A DNA stretch of 64,000 bases. Source: Bythopirellula goksoeyrii (lineage in GTDB: Bacteria > Planctomycetota > Planctomycetia > Pirellulales > Lacipirellulaceae). The stretch is from the NCBI RefSeq assembly GCF_008065115.1, contig NZ_CP042913.1:3941658-4005657 (forward strand), read 5' to 3'. A program made the position numbers and the translations under genes. Below the pieces are notes generated by a model that was not told the DNA's origin, ran no database searches, and saw nothing but the letters and a program-made list of their open reading frames with translations. Positions 53,561-63,339 of the stretch are shown here, one piece after another. The number at the start of each line of letters is the position of its first letter. Within the stretch, counting starts at the first letter, position 1.

Positions 53561-54637
53561 GTGCTAGAACAGACCAATACATCTTCGCAGATTAGCCACC
53601 GCATATGGTGCGGCTGGCTGCTGTTGCTGCTGGTGGCTAGCAGTGGTTGCCGAGTCATCTATCCGGGAAGGCTGCCCGATGGGCCCCAACCCTGCATTCC
53701 AGCCAATGTACCGCGTGAGCAGGCCAAGGTCACACTACCCGATTATCTCATCGAGCCTCCGGATATCTTGCGGATTGAGGCGATTAGCCTCGTCCCGAAA
53801 GCTCCCTACCAGCTGCGTGTCTTTGACGTGTTGTCGATATCGACGACCGGATTGACCCAGTCCGAGGCGATCGATGGGGAGTACACGATCCAGCCTGATG
53901 GGTCGATCAAGTTGGGTCATGAGATAGGTGCGATCCAGGCCGGAGGACTCACCAGTGAACAGTTACAGGAGCAGATCCTGGCCAAGCTGAAAGAGATTTA
54001 TACCGATCCCACCGTTTGGGTCACACTCGTACAGATCGGTGCCCAACAGCAGGTGGCCGGTGAACACTTGGTCGCCCCGGATGGAAAAGTCAATCTGGGG
54101 CACTACGGTCGGGTGCGAGTCGTGGGATTGTCAATCGAAGAAGCCCAGGCAACTGTCCAAGCTCATTTGTCGCAGTATTTGGAAGACCCTCAAATCTCAC
54201 TCGACGTGTTGGGCTACAACAGCAAGGTCTACTACGTGATCACCCAAGGAGCCGGCCTGGGTGACCAGGTCGCTATCCTACCGGCACGCGGCAATGAGAC
54301 CGTACTCGATGCTATCGGCCAGATTCAGGGACTCCAATCGAATTCGTCGACACGGATGTGGATTGCCAGGCCGGGCTACAACGAACAGGGAGGCGATCAA
54401 ATTCTCCCCGTCGATTGGCTGGCCGTGACTCAACGCGGTGACATCGAGACCAACTATCAGATTATGCCCGGAGATCGCGTGTACGTCTCCGAGGATAAGT
54501 TGGTGGCCATGGATACCGCATTCGGCAAACTCTTTTCACCCTTTGAGCGAATCTTTGGCGTGACCCTCCTGGGTACGCAGACGGCACAACGCATCGTGTT
54601 CTTTAATCAACCGAATCAAGGCTTTGGAGGCTTTTGA
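53561..54637 (+). CDS. polysaccharide export lipoprotein (Wza-like)
   Basis: A 358-residue outer-membrane auxiliary-type export protein. GTG start after GGGAGGGGAG. Lipoprotein signal with lipobox LVASSGC (Cys near residue 29). Poly_export domain about residues 58-160 (DYLIEPPDILRIEAI, YTIQPDGSIKL, GLTSEQLQEQI) and an SLBB-type second unit (GEHLVAPDGKVNLGHYGRVRV). A further segment near 215-300 includes GAGLGDQVAILPARGNETVLDAI and IMPGDRVYVSED. It begins the exopolysaccharide locus; in Wza-type systems such proteins form the export channel. Confidence 0.9.
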   Translation: MLEQTNTSSQISHRIWCGWLLLLLVASSGCRVIYPGRLPDGPQPCIPANVPREQAKVTLPDYLIEPPDILRIEAISLVPKAPYQLRVFDVLSISTTGLTQSEAIDGEYTIQPDGSIKLGHEIGAIQAGGLTSEQLQEQILAKLKEIYTDPTVWVTLVQIGAQQQVAGEHLVAPDGKVNLGHYGRVRVVGLSIEEAQATVQAHLSQYLEDPQISLDVLGYNSKVYYVITQGAGLGDQVAILPARGNETVLDAIGQIQGLQSNSSTRMWIARPGYNEQGGDQILPVDWLAVTQRGDIETNYQIMPGDRVYVSEDKLVAMDTAFGKLFSPFERIFGVTLLGTQTAQRIVFFNQPNQGFGGF

Positions 54638-54767
54638 GAAACCAACTCCGCATTGGTCACCCGCGACCAGACTTTGCGAAAATCGAGCTTAAGAATTTGA
54701 CCCACGGCAGTCGCACTGCCAAACATATTTAGGGAGCAGGCCACCCCGCGGCTTGTTGTAACCTGCC

Positions 54768-55481
54768 ATGCTGAAACAATTCGTAGTCCTATTAACGGGT
54801 AGCACGCTGCTGCTCGGAGGCTGTCATCACGGCTGCTTGATAAAACGTCGATCCGAACTCAGATGCCCCACCGATATTCGCCAGATGGTGCCTTGGTGTG
54901 CGGGCGAAGACGCCATCTTCCATTGCCCCTGTAAGCCCTCCCCGGTTTTTTATGGGCATAAACCTACCTGTTGGGGTGCCTGGCCGGCATCGGGACCCGA
55001 ATGGAGGGATGCCTATTGCGGTTGCGTGTTAAGCGATCCCGTTAGCGAGGAAGTGGAACTTCCCAGCCCGATCTTCGAGATCGGTCCCGCATCCGAAAGT
55101 GGTCCAAGCTCCGAAAGTAAATTGCCGCTCGAAGAGTCCCTACCTAGTACAACGAGTGCTGAACCAGGTCCGATTCGAAAGTTGCCTACCGAGCCACTGC
55201 CAATGCCAAAAGCGAAGCTACAAAGACTACAGAGAGAAGTTGAAGAAGATTCCGTTCGGTTGCGAATCCCACAATTCAGCTTCCAACCGAATGCCAATCA
55301 CTCTGGCCAAAAGACTTTGCAAGTGGAGCAGGTCGTTTGTCATACTTCGAACCTTCCTGATCGGGACAGTATGATGGACGTGAATACGAATTTCTGTTCC
55401 AGACACGAGGGGGCCGGACAACCTGATTTCGGCAGGACCTTTAACTCCTACTTGAATGAAGAGCATTGTTTTATCCGGTAA
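54768..55481 (+). CDS. planctomycete lipoprotein of unknown function
   Basis: A 237-residue putative lipoprotein: signal LLTGSTLLLGGC with Cys near residue 19. The N-terminal half is Cys- and Trp-rich (GHKPTCWGAWPASGPEWRDAYCG), a pattern I associate with planctomycete-specific proteins; the C-terminal half is a Ser/Glu/Pro linker without motif. Follows the export gene on the same strand by 130 bases. It overlaps the convergent epimerase gene by 11 bases. Confidence 0.7.
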   Translation: MLKQFVVLLTGSTLLLGGCHHGCLIKRRSELRCPTDIRQMVPWCAGEDAIFHCPCKPSPVFYGHKPTCWGAWPASGPEWRDAYCGCVLSDPVSEEVELPSPIFEIGPASESGPSSESKLPLEESLPSTTSAEPGPIRKLPTEPLPMPKAKLQRLQREVEEDSVRLRIPQFSFQPNANHSGQKTLQVEQVVCHTSNLPDRDSMMDVNTNFCSRHEGAGQPDFGRTFNSYLNEEHCFIR

Positions 55482-56409
55482 GCGATCGATAATAGTCAAT
55501 CGAGCGTCTTAAGCCTTCGTCGAAGTTGATCACTGGTTGGTAATCAAGAATTTCCCGTGCAAGTGAAATATCCGCCAGGCTCTCCTTGACATCTCCAGGC
55601 CTGCGATCGGCAAAGATCGGTTCGATTTTCGTGCCCAGGACGCGGTTGATGGAACCCACCAGCTGCAACAGATCGATCTGCGAACCACACGCGACATTCA
55701 GGACTCGACCCACTGCTCCGGGAGCCTTCGCAGCGGCCAGGTTCCCGCTCACGACATTGTCAATGAACGTAAAATCTCGCGACTGAATACCGTCCCCAAA
55801 GATCGTGGGCCGCTCGCCACGGAGCATTGCCGTCACAAACTTGGGGATCACCGCGGAGTACTCACTATTGGGATCCTGGCGAGGTCCAAAGACATTGAAA
55901 TAGCGAATCGTCACCGTCTCTAAGCCATAAGTTGCCGTGAAGGCCTGCAGATAATACTCACCAGCCAGTTTGGCAGCCGCGTAAGGGGAAAGGGGTCGAG
56001 GTAGATCGACTTCGCGTTTTGACTGAAAGGGTTGATCGCCGTAAGCGCTGCTGGAACCGGCGTAGACCACTCTGCGGACGCCAGCCGCTCGTGATAGATC
56101 GAGCAGTTGGAGCGTTCCAGTCACGCAGGCCGCATGCGTGTCCATCGGGGCCGCCACGCTCCGAGGTACCGACGCCAGGGCCGCTTGATGGTAGACCACC
56201 TCGACCCCGCGCAGAGCCTCTTCGAGTGAATCGTGATCAAGCAAATCGCCGTGAATAAACGTGATCTTCCCCTCGAGATGATCAAGATTTTCGCGCCGTC
56301 CTGTGCTGAGATTGTCCAGCACAACGACCTGTTCTCCTTGGTCGACCAGTGCAGAGGCGAGATGCGAACCAATAAATCCAGCTCCGCCGGTAACTAAGAA
56401 TCTCGCCAT
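55471..56409 (-). CDS. NAD-dependent nucleotide-sugar epimerase (SDR)
   Basis: A 312-residue extended short-chain dehydrogenase. Rossmann motif VTGGAGFIGSHLA at residues 6-18, SSSAYGD and the catalytic YAAAK (SPYAAAKLAGE), IRYFNVFGPRQDPNSEYSAVIP and RDFTFIDNVV. Closest in pattern to UDP-N-acetylglucosamine or UDP-glucose 4-epimerases (WbpP/GalE type). It would supply an epimerised UDP-sugar for the surface polysaccharide. Next in the same direction after the UDP-sugar dehydrogenase (44-base gap). Confidence 0.9.
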   Translation of the reverse strand: MARFLVTGGAGFIGSHLASALVDQGEQVVVLDNLSTGRRENLDHLEGKITFIHGDLLDHDSLEEALRGVEVVYHQAALASVPRSVAAPMDTHAACVTGTLQLLDLSRAAGVRRVVYAGSSSAYGDQPFQSKREVDLPRPLSPYAAAKLAGEYYLQAFTATYGLETVTIRYFNVFGPRQDPNSEYSAVIPKFVTAMLRGERPTIFGDGIQSRDFTFIDNVVSGNLAAAKAPGAVGRVLNVACGSQIDLLQLVGSINRVLGTKIEPIFADRRPGDVKESLADISLAREILDYQPVINFDEGLRRSIDYYRSLTG

Positions 56410-56453
56410 CGTTAGATTATCCCCTACTGAATCGAATGATTAGTGAAGTCTCG

Positions 56454-57776
56454 CTAAGCTTTGACAATGGTTGCACCGGTAGCTGAGACTCCTGCCAAGG
56501 CGTTTCGGGTATCAACGACAAGTTGGCTATGCTTCACAATAGCCTCATAATCATAAGCCGAGTGGTCCGTGACAATCAGCACACAATCCTGCTCCGCCAG
56601 AAACTTCGGGGTGAGTTCGCAGCTGCTTAGTTCCGGAACTTTGTAGTGCCGCATCTTTGGTAGGCGTGGGACGTGGGGATCACTGTAGGACAGCTGTCCT
56701 CCCCGGGCCGCGATCAATTCCATCAGACGGAAAGAGGGGCTTTCACGGGGATCATCTACATCACGTTTGTAGGCAACTCCCAGAATGCAGATCTTACTTC
56801 CCTTGATCGGCTTGGAAGCATCGTTGAGCGCCAAGGCGAGCCGCTCCACCACGTATTCTGGCATGCTCGCATTAACTTCTCCCGCAAGTTCAATGAAGCG
56901 TGTCGGCATGTCGTGCTTACGAGCCACCCAACTTAGATAAAAGGGGTCGATGGGAATACAGTGCCCTCCCAAGCCGGGGCCCGGATAGAACGCCTGGAAA
57001 CCAAACGGTTTTGTTTTGGCGGCAGCGATCACCTCCCACACATCAATCCCCAGCCGATCGTAGACCTTTTTGAGTTCATTCACCATCGCGATATTCACCG
57101 CGCGATAGGTGTTCTCCAAGATCTTGCAGGCTTCAGCCACTTCGCACGAGGAAACAGTCACCACCTCGCTTACAGCCGCACTGTAGAGGGCTTCGGCCAA
57201 TTGAAGGCTCTGAGCATCATATCCACCAACTACTTTAGGAATCTTGCCTGCAGAGAAATCCACATTGCCGGGATCCTCGCGCTCGGGACTATAGGCGAGA
57301 AAGAAATCGGTGCCGCACTTGAGGCCACTCGTCGCGAGAATGGGCAACATCACATCACGGGTAGTCCCGGGATAGGTCGTGCTTTCGAGCGCGATGAGTT
57401 GCCCTGGCCGTAATCGCTTGGCAATGAGCCGCGCTGTGGATTCTACGTAGCTCAGATCCGGATCTCTGCTGTCGGTCAGGGGCGTCGGTACGCAAATCAA
57501 TATGGCATCCGGTTCGTCGAGCCGGTTCATGTCGGCCGTGGGGTCTAAAGAACCTTCTTTGATGCAGCCAGCGATCCAGTCGGAGGAGAGGTGGCCAATG
57601 TAGCTGTGGCCAGCAAGCAAATGATCCACTTTTCGCTGATCGACATCAAAGCCGATGACGCGGATGCCTTTTGTGATGAACGCTCGGGCGAGTGGCAACC
57701 CGACATAGCCGAGCCCCACAATGCCTACTATCACGGACTTGTCGGAAATTTTCTTATTGAGTATCTGCATTAACAT
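56454..57776 (-). CDS. nucleotide-sugar (UDP-GlcNAc-type) dehydrogenase
   Basis: A 440-residue UDP-sugar 6-dehydrogenase. NAD-binding GIVGLGYVGLPLARAF at residues 18-33, ESTTYPGTT, SPEREDPGN, a central helix with NTYRAVNIAMVNELK and the catalytic Cys in GPGLGGHCIPIDP, then the C-terminal UDP-binding domain with GVAYKRDVDDPRESP. Pattern fits the WbpA/WecC group, which makes UDP-hexosaminuronic acids. AGGAAAGT precedes the ATG. With the 2-epimerase upstream this could provide UDP-ManNAcA-type sugars, an inference from gene content. Confidence 0.9.
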   Translation of the reverse strand: MLMQILNKKISDKSVIVGIVGLGYVGLPLARAFITKGIRVIGFDVDQRKVDHLLAGHSYIGHLSSDWIAGCIKEGSLDPTADMNRLDEPDAILICVPTPLTDSRDPDLSYVESTARLIAKRLRPGQLIALESTTYPGTTRDVMLPILATSGLKCGTDFFLAYSPEREDPGNVDFSAGKIPKVVGGYDAQSLQLAEALYSAAVSEVVTVSSCEVAEACKILENTYRAVNIAMVNELKKVYDRLGIDVWEVIAAAKTKPFGFQAFYPGPGLGGHCIPIDPFYLSWVARKHDMPTRFIELAGEVNASMPEYVVERLALALNDASKPIKGSKICILGVAYKRDVDDPRESPSFRLMELIAARGGQLSYSDPHVPRLPKMRHYKVPELSSCELTPKFLAEQDCVLIVTDHSAYDYEAIVKHSQLVVDTRNALAGVSATGATIVKA

Positions 57777-57870
57777 ACTTTCCTAAGAGACAGATTTCGA
57801 AGAGATGGATTATTTATGACAGGTAGTACGCAGTTACGTTATTAGACCTACACGATTGATAATGGCAAAA

Positions 57871-58986
57871 TCAATTCGTCAATACTGTTGCGATTCGTTC
57901 GGCCGCGTGGCCATCCCATAATTCCGGACAACGGCCCAACTTATATTTCCCATGCAGCACATCGTGGAGTGAGGATCGCAACAAATCAGCATTGCTGCCG
58001 ATCAAAGTGCTAGTCCCTATTTCTACAGTGATCGGACGCTCAGTATTACTGCGAAGCGTGAGGCATGGTATACCCAAGAAAGTAGATTCTTCCTGGAGGC
58101 CTCCGGAGTCGGTCACGATGACACGTGAATTTGAGGTTAGTGAAAGAAAAGGGAGATATCCTAGAGGCCCCATCAAATGGATATTTGGTGCTTTTTCTAG
58201 TTTCACCCTGATTCCTGCCTGCTCAAGTTTTTGCTCTGTACGTGGATGCACAGGAAATACTAATGGGATATGGCTGGATATATCGATTAGGACCGCGACC
58301 AAGTCTGCCAGTATTTTTACATCGTCAACATTTGACGGCCTATGAAGCGTGATAACTCCATAATGATTTGGCTTCACTCCAAACTGCTCTGCAACCACTA
58401 TATCTTTCGCCTGATCCAGCATATGCACGAGAGTATCGATCATCACGTTTCCTACTAACTTAATATCTTCCGATGCACGCCCTTCGCGAACAAGATTGGT
58501 GACCCCGGCTGGTTCCGAAACAAGTAACAGATCCGAAACGGTATCAGTTACCATCCGATTGATCTCTTCAGGCATCGATTTATCAAAACTTCGTAATCCC
58601 GCCTCGACATGTGCGATTCGGATACCCAGTTTTGCCGCAGCAAGTGCTGCAGCTAAAGTAGAGTTGACGTCACCAACTACAACCACATAATCGTACTTTC
58701 CACCGCTCGGTGCGCCTTTCAGAAGCACGGATTCTATTCCCTCTAAGATCCGAGCCGTTTGCATTCCGTGGCTTCCCGAACCAATTTCAAGAGACACGTC
58801 CGGACGACGCATACCGAGTTCGGTAAAAAAAATATTCGATAGGTTTGAATCATAGTGTTGCCCAGTATGAATTAAAAGTATTTCAAATTCGCCATCGAAT
58901 TCGTTGTTTTCTAACGCGCGGATTATTGGCGCCATTTTCATAAAGTTCGGTCTTGCCCCAACAATACAGGCTAAACGAATCGGCAT
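57871..58986 (-). CDS. wecB: non-hydrolysing UDP-GlcNAc 2-epimerase
   Basis: A 371-residue enzyme of the WecB family (UDP-GlcNAc to UDP-ManNAc). The start at 58986 (MPIRLACIVGARPNFMKMAP) is the family N-terminus; the frame to 59112 is not coding-like. Other landmarks: IHTGQHYD, RIAHVEAGLRSFDKSMPEEINR, VTLHRPSNVD, HPRT, and VTDSGGLQEESTFLGIPCL for UDP binding, then RPITVEIGT. Same strand as the dehydrogenase, 94 bases upstream of it. Confidence 0.93.
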   Translation of the reverse strand: MPIRLACIVGARPNFMKMAPIIRALENNEFDGEFEILLIHTGQHYDSNLSNIFFTELGMRRPDVSLEIGSGSHGMQTARILEGIESVLLKGAPSGGKYDYVVVVGDVNSTLAAALAAAKLGIRIAHVEAGLRSFDKSMPEEINRMVTDTVSDLLLVSEPAGVTNLVREGRASEDIKLVGNVMIDTLVHMLDQAKDIVVAEQFGVKPNHYGVITLHRPSNVDDVKILADLVAVLIDISSHIPLVFPVHPRTEQKLEQAGIRVKLEKAPNIHLMGPLGYLPFLSLTSNSRVIVTDSGGLQEESTFLGIPCLTLRSNTERPITVEIGTSTLIGSNADLLRSSLHDVLHGKYKLGRCPELWDGHAAERIATVLTN

Positions 58987-59409
58987 AGTAGTCCAATTTT
59001 TTCCAAAGAAGAGTTGTCGATCTTCAAATGTAAGGGTATTGAGAAATGGAATAGTCAGAATGGATCGCAAGGCTGTACTAGGACTATAAAATAATAAAAC
59101 CGCCTTTGCCACGGAGGCACTTCAACGACTAAACATTTTATGTTGACCGAGCGAGTTCTCCTATAGGCAGAAAAAGGTTGGTAACTCGAAATCAATATCT
59201 CACGCGTGATTGGCAAGTGCCACGCCTTAGTTAGACGCTTTCCCGCTGTGGTCCGGATGGATGTCCAAGGCATACAGGCATTTCTTCACCAGAAGCTTGG
59301 TTGTTGAAGCGTGGTACCTACACTCTTTCGCAGCGCAAGCATTCATAGAGAAATCCGTGGCAGCAATAACTCGGCAGTTCAATTCGATAGTTTAGTAGAA
59401 GAATGGTCT
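58987..59409. other. intergenic, no gene seen
   Basis: About 420 bases between two minus-strand genes; no supported gene, presumably carries the promoter for the 2-epimerase gene. Confidence 0.4.
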
Positions 59410-61083
59410 CTATTTGGTCCTTACTTTCCATCCTTCAACAATCGCACGGAGTGCTAACAGGCTGAACTTGTGGTCTACCCCCTGTCGCTTTATATCCAAT
59501 AAACTAAATTCTGGCGGATTCGTCCCGCCGTATGCCGACAAGCAACACGAGACCCCCATTTTTTCCAGCTCTTGACGGAGATGAGTTGTAATGTCGTCTG
59601 ACTTGCCGTATGGATAGGCAAACCATTCAGCCGCACCATCCCTTCCAAACTTGGCAATGATATCTTCAACTGATGTGCGGATCTCGGTGATTGCCTGTTC
59701 AGAATTGATTTTTCCAACATTTGCATGAGTAGCAGTATGAGGTCCAATATGGAATCCCCATTCGAATATTTTTGAGGCTTCTTCCCAGGACAGGGCGGGA
59801 ACTCGTTTGCCCAGTTTTTCGATATCGTGAGGAAATGGCCGTTCGGAACCAACTATGCGAGTCGATATAAAGAAAGTGGCAGGCAAGCCCTCACGTCGGA
59901 GAAGTCTCGCAGCTAAATAATTGCTTTCGTAGCCATCATCGAAAGTAATTACTACTGCAGGCCTTCTTCGCGGCTCTCCTCGACTAGCAAGAAATTCCGG
60001 CATGTCTAGAACCTGGTAAGAACTTGCAAGAAAATGGATTTGTTGCTGAAATTGTTCGATGCCCACTGTTACATCGTCGAGATACTCATCATCCACTCTG
60101 TGATATAGCAGAATCGTTACATGAGAAGTACCGCGCACACGATTTAGCAGATTTCGGAAGGGAGCAAAGACGAAAACGTATCCTATTAGTAAGCACGTTT
60201 TCACAAGACTCCGAAGCCGTCCAAGAACAGAAAACCGAGCGGATCTTCTTCTCTCGCAGCTTCTGCATACTTTATGTTTGAGTAGAAATGGCGGGATAGA
60301 TCGAGTTGGGGTCTTTGCTCTTTCTTGGGGTGTCCGAGGCTGCTCGCCGGAATCAAGTTGAGAGAGAACTGACAAGAGCAATTCCTCACCCAATTGATCA
60401 AGCAATGAGCCCAGGCCGCCAGGTGTTGTATAGCTGGGAATCTTAAAGAGTCTCTGCTCAATAATGTCACCGGTGTCCAACCCCCGAGCTACCCAATGGA
60501 CACTTACGCCTGACTGAAGGGCCCCGTCGTGCAATTCCCAGAAGCCAGGAGGCATTCCTCGGTATTCTGGTAAATAGCTCTTGTGTATATTGATGGTTCC
60601 TTGTAGTGGCAATTCAAAAAGCGAAGGTTTCAATATTGGTGCGCCTAACGAGATGCCTAACCAAGGGCTGAATTGGCTTATTAAGTCCAAAGTTTCTTGA
60701 GAGTGTAGCCATGAGGACCGGTGGTACATTACGTTTGGTCTTTGAGGTGAACAGAGAGAAAAGAGACTAGGATTTGTCCTGCGATTTCCTGGAATCCAAC
60801 TTCGAACCCTTCCCGGGAACCCAGCCATTAGACTTAATGGATAAGAAATAGGTTCTCTCAATACCCTTCGGGACTTATTTTTCAAATAGGTCCATATTCG
60901 GCGCTGTCTGCCCGGTCCCTGAACAATAAGAATGCGCCAGAGTGGATACTTACTGGAAATGGCTTCCAGGGTTTCTTTCGTCGAGGGTAGTGTTTCGGGC
61001 CCGCAAAATACGACTATCTTGCGGGAGGTTGAGCGAGTATCTTCAGCGGTTTTCGTACTCTCGTGTGAATGTACATCATACAT
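59410..61083 (-). CDS. formyltransferase-polysaccharide deacetylase fusion
   Basis: A 557-residue protein with two enzymes. Residues about 130-250 resemble the N-terminal domain of formyltransferases: LGISLGAPILKP, then INIHKSYLPEYRGMPPGFWEL (the NxHxSxLPxYRG signature) and SVHWVARGLDTGDIIEQ. A linker with a hydrophobic segment (LIGYVFVFAPFRNLL) leads to a NodB-type deacetylase, residues about 325-520: ILLYHRVDDEY, VVITFDDGYESN with metal-binding Asp, and GPHTATHANV giving the His pair. N-formylation plus deacetylation of amino sugars would fit this exopolysaccharide locus. The order of action and substrate are unknown. Confidence 0.85.
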   Translation of the reverse strand: MYDVHSHESTKTAEDTRSTSRKIVVFCGPETLPSTKETLEAISSKYPLWRILIVQGPGRQRRIWTYLKNKSRRVLREPISYPLSLMAGFPGRVRSWIPGNRRTNPSLFSLCSPQRPNVMYHRSSWLHSQETLDLISQFSPWLGISLGAPILKPSLFELPLQGTINIHKSYLPEYRGMPPGFWELHDGALQSGVSVHWVARGLDTGDIIEQRLFKIPSYTTPGGLGSLLDQLGEELLLSVLSQLDSGEQPRTPQERAKTPTRSIPPFLLKHKVCRSCERRRSARFSVLGRLRSLVKTCLLIGYVFVFAPFRNLLNRVRGTSHVTILLYHRVDDEYLDDVTVGIEQFQQQIHFLASSYQVLDMPEFLASRGEPRRRPAVVITFDDGYESNYLAARLLRREGLPATFFISTRIVGSERPFPHDIEKLGKRVPALSWEEASKIFEWGFHIGPHTATHANVGKINSEQAITEIRTSVEDIIAKFGRDGAAEWFAYPYGKSDDITTHLRQELEKMGVSCCLSAYGGTNPPEFSLLDIKRQGVDHKFSLLALRAIVEGWKVRTK

Positions 61084-61852
61084 TTAGAAGAATCTTTCGT
61101 AGGCGATAGATGCTCTTAATGATCTTTTCATTCGCCATGAGGCACGTATGATACTTCAGAATACTCCGATACCGTGATGCATACAAGATCCGTATCCGAT
61201 GATAGACTTTGGCACCTCCTTTAATTCCAGGACCTAGAAGGACTCCAGCTTCATTTCGACCAAACGATATTATCTGGCTGGATGTTGACAGACGCCAAGA
61301 AACGGAGCCTCAAATACCTTCGTATGTGACGCAGTTTATCACAACCCTCTGGCAGATCACAACTTAAATAGCGAAAGTACAGAGTGAGCATACCATGAAT
61401 GAATTCGCCATCCACTCATTGAAGCGATGTCGGACATGTGAAGTCTACCAAGATAAATAATTGAGGTTCAAAGCCGATTATCAGGTGCGACTAGATGCAA
61501 ATGCGATCCAGTCCTACAGACTTGAGAAGCGAACCTTGTCTGTTATAGCTCGAGGCCTGGATATTTGAGCGATTCGCATCATATTGCGAGGAAAAATACC
61601 AACGTCAACGATTCCCAAGGGGCAAGAATTCGTATAACATCATGAGACTTAGGTCTCATGCGTGGCCGGTCCTTTGGTTTTTTTGCGGGTTGCGTTAACA
61701 TGACCCTCGTTGGAGAGTTCTCCAATTCATCTCCATCAACTACAAATTGAGAGCCTCAAAGCGCAGAAGATTAATCGTTTTCCAAGTCCACACTCATCTC
61801 GAGGGTGGAATGGCCACGGCGATCAAATTGGAAATCGTGTTAGGGAAAAAAA
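61084..61852. other. 0.77 kb intergenic region of the polysaccharide locus
   Basis: No supported gene. A perfect small dyad CATGAGAC-TTAG-GTCTCATG lies near 61641-61660, followed about 15 bases later by seven T, so it may terminate plus-strand transcripts or be a regulator site. Divergent promoters for the flanking genes are expected. Confidence 0.45.
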
Positions 61853-62344
61853 GTGTCAGACTCTGAGCCACGTAGCAAAACAATTGGAATTCTTTGGAAT
61901 CCTTGGGGTCAATACCTTGATGGCCAAAGCCTCAAGAATCGATGGATGAGGTTTATTGGGCATCGAGCTATGATAAAGAATCGGTCAGACCTTGTTCAAC
62001 TGTTCCAATTACATTATCCCGATCAAGAAGTTTTGGACTTTTCTGGTAAATTGGAGGAGCTCAATTCAATTTCAAAATACGACAACATCGTACTGTTGTA
62101 CCCCGATCCGATTGGTCACGGGTTCGCGTTCTTGGAGCGTGCCCTCAGAAACAATAAGGCGAGTAATCAAGATATTTGGGCACTGAATGGACGCGGTCGC
62201 AGCTTCCGCTTGACTCCAAAAATTGCCTCTCAATTGCGGATTCGTCGGATGTTGGAACTAGTTCCCCTCGCCGAATGCGTGCTTTTGACAGCATTAATTC
62301 TACTCAGCCCATTAATTATGCTTTGGAATACTGGGCGTCGGTAA
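61853..62344 (+). CDS. hypothetical protein of the polysaccharide locus
   Basis: A 163-residue protein with GTG start after TAGGGAAAAAA. Segments such as KTIGILWNPWGQYLDGQS, NIVLLYPDPIGHGFAFLERAL and WALNGRGRSFRLTP suggest an alpha/beta fold; the last 25 residues are hydrophobic (ECVLLTALILLSPLIMLW), a membrane tail. No family recognised. It directly precedes the methyltransferase gene by 41 bases. Confidence 0.6.
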   Translation: MSDSEPRSKTIGILWNPWGQYLDGQSLKNRWMRFIGHRAMIKNRSDLVQLFQLHYPDQEVLDFSGKLEELNSISKYDNIVLLYPDPIGHGFAFLERALRNNKASNQDIWALNGRGRSFRLTPKIASQLRIRRMLELVPLAECVLLTALILLSPLIMLWNTGRR

Positions 62345-62385
62345 GAAACTTCTTTGGATTTATGATGCTTTCAAGAGGCTAGAAA

Positions 62386-63276
62386 ATGATTCCAGGGCGC
62401 GAGCCTCTCTTTAAGGCAGATGACGTATCAAAGTGGTGGAAGTCTAACCCCCAGACATATGCTTCCGACTTTCACGGAGGCATGCAGTTCGGCAACAAGA
62501 AAGTTGAGTTCGGCACACGAGAGTATTTCGAATCTATTGATGCTGAGTTTTATGAATGGAATGTAGGCCACCACGGCGACAAGCCGTTTAGCAATCTGTT
62601 TCCCTATGAACAATATCTTGGCAAGGACGTCTTGGAGGTAGGTTGTGGTCAAGGATATCAAGCCTCTAATTGGGCGAAGGCAGGCGCAAAGATCACGGCA
62701 GTAGATCTGAATCCGCAAGCGGTTAAGATTACTACAGAACGTTTTCGGCAGTTTGATCTCACCGGTAATATCAAACTCTGCGACGCACGAGAGCTTCCAT
62801 TTGACAACGAAACTTTCGACTATGTCTATTCCTGGGGAGTACTTCACCACTCGCCTGACATAGAAAAATCTCTTAGTGAAGTACTGCGAGTACTCAAGCC
62901 GGGAGGAGGATTTGGGGTGTATCTATATTGCCGCAGGTCATTTTACTACTTATGGGGCATGAGGTACGTCGAGGGTTTTCTCCACTTTGAAAACCAATTC
63001 CTTTCACCATTGCAACTAGCTAGTCGTTACACTGACGGGTGGGAAAAAGACGGCAATCCCCACACCTGGCCTGTTACAGTGTCTGAGATGAAAAGTGTAT
63101 TCCAAGACAACTGCGACGATTTGAAAATGTCGTCGCTAGAGATCTTTCCCCCGACGCCAATGTGGGCCCATTTCATGCCGCCTGTTCTGAGAGATTTAGT
63201 TCCCTCCTTTGTCCAAAGAGCATGGATTCAAAACGTTTTCTGGAATCTCTGGATATCGGGGCGCAAAAAAACTTAG
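62386..63276 (+). CDS. SAM-dependent class I methyltransferase
   Basis: A 296-residue methyltransferase. Motif I VLEVGCGQGYQASNWA at about residues 84-100, then AVDLNPQAVKIT, LCDARELPFDNETFDYVYSWG and GVLHHSPDIEKSLSEVLRVL with KPGGGFGVYLY. The C-terminal 100 residues (WPVTVSEMKSVF, PPTPMWAHFMPP) are variable as usual. Given the neighbours it may methylate a sugar or lipid of the polysaccharide pathway, but the acceptor cannot be read from sequence. Confidence 0.85.
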   Translation: MIPGREPLFKADDVSKWWKSNPQTYASDFHGGMQFGNKKVEFGTREYFESIDAEFYEWNVGHHGDKPFSNLFPYEQYLGKDVLEVGCGQGYQASNWAKAGAKITAVDLNPQAVKITTERFRQFDLTGNIKLCDARELPFDNETFDYVYSWGVLHHSPDIEKSLSEVLRVLKPGGGFGVYLYCRRSFYYLWGMRYVEGFLHFENQFLSPLQLASRYTDGWEKDGNPHTWPVTVSEMKSVFQDNCDDLKMSSLEIFPPTPMWAHFMPPVLRDLVPSFVQRAWIQNVFWNLWISGRKKT

Positions 63277-63339
63277 AGTACTCTATCTCAGTCTGCTACT
63301 CCCGTGTCGCGCAAATGACACGCGTAATTAATATATAAT

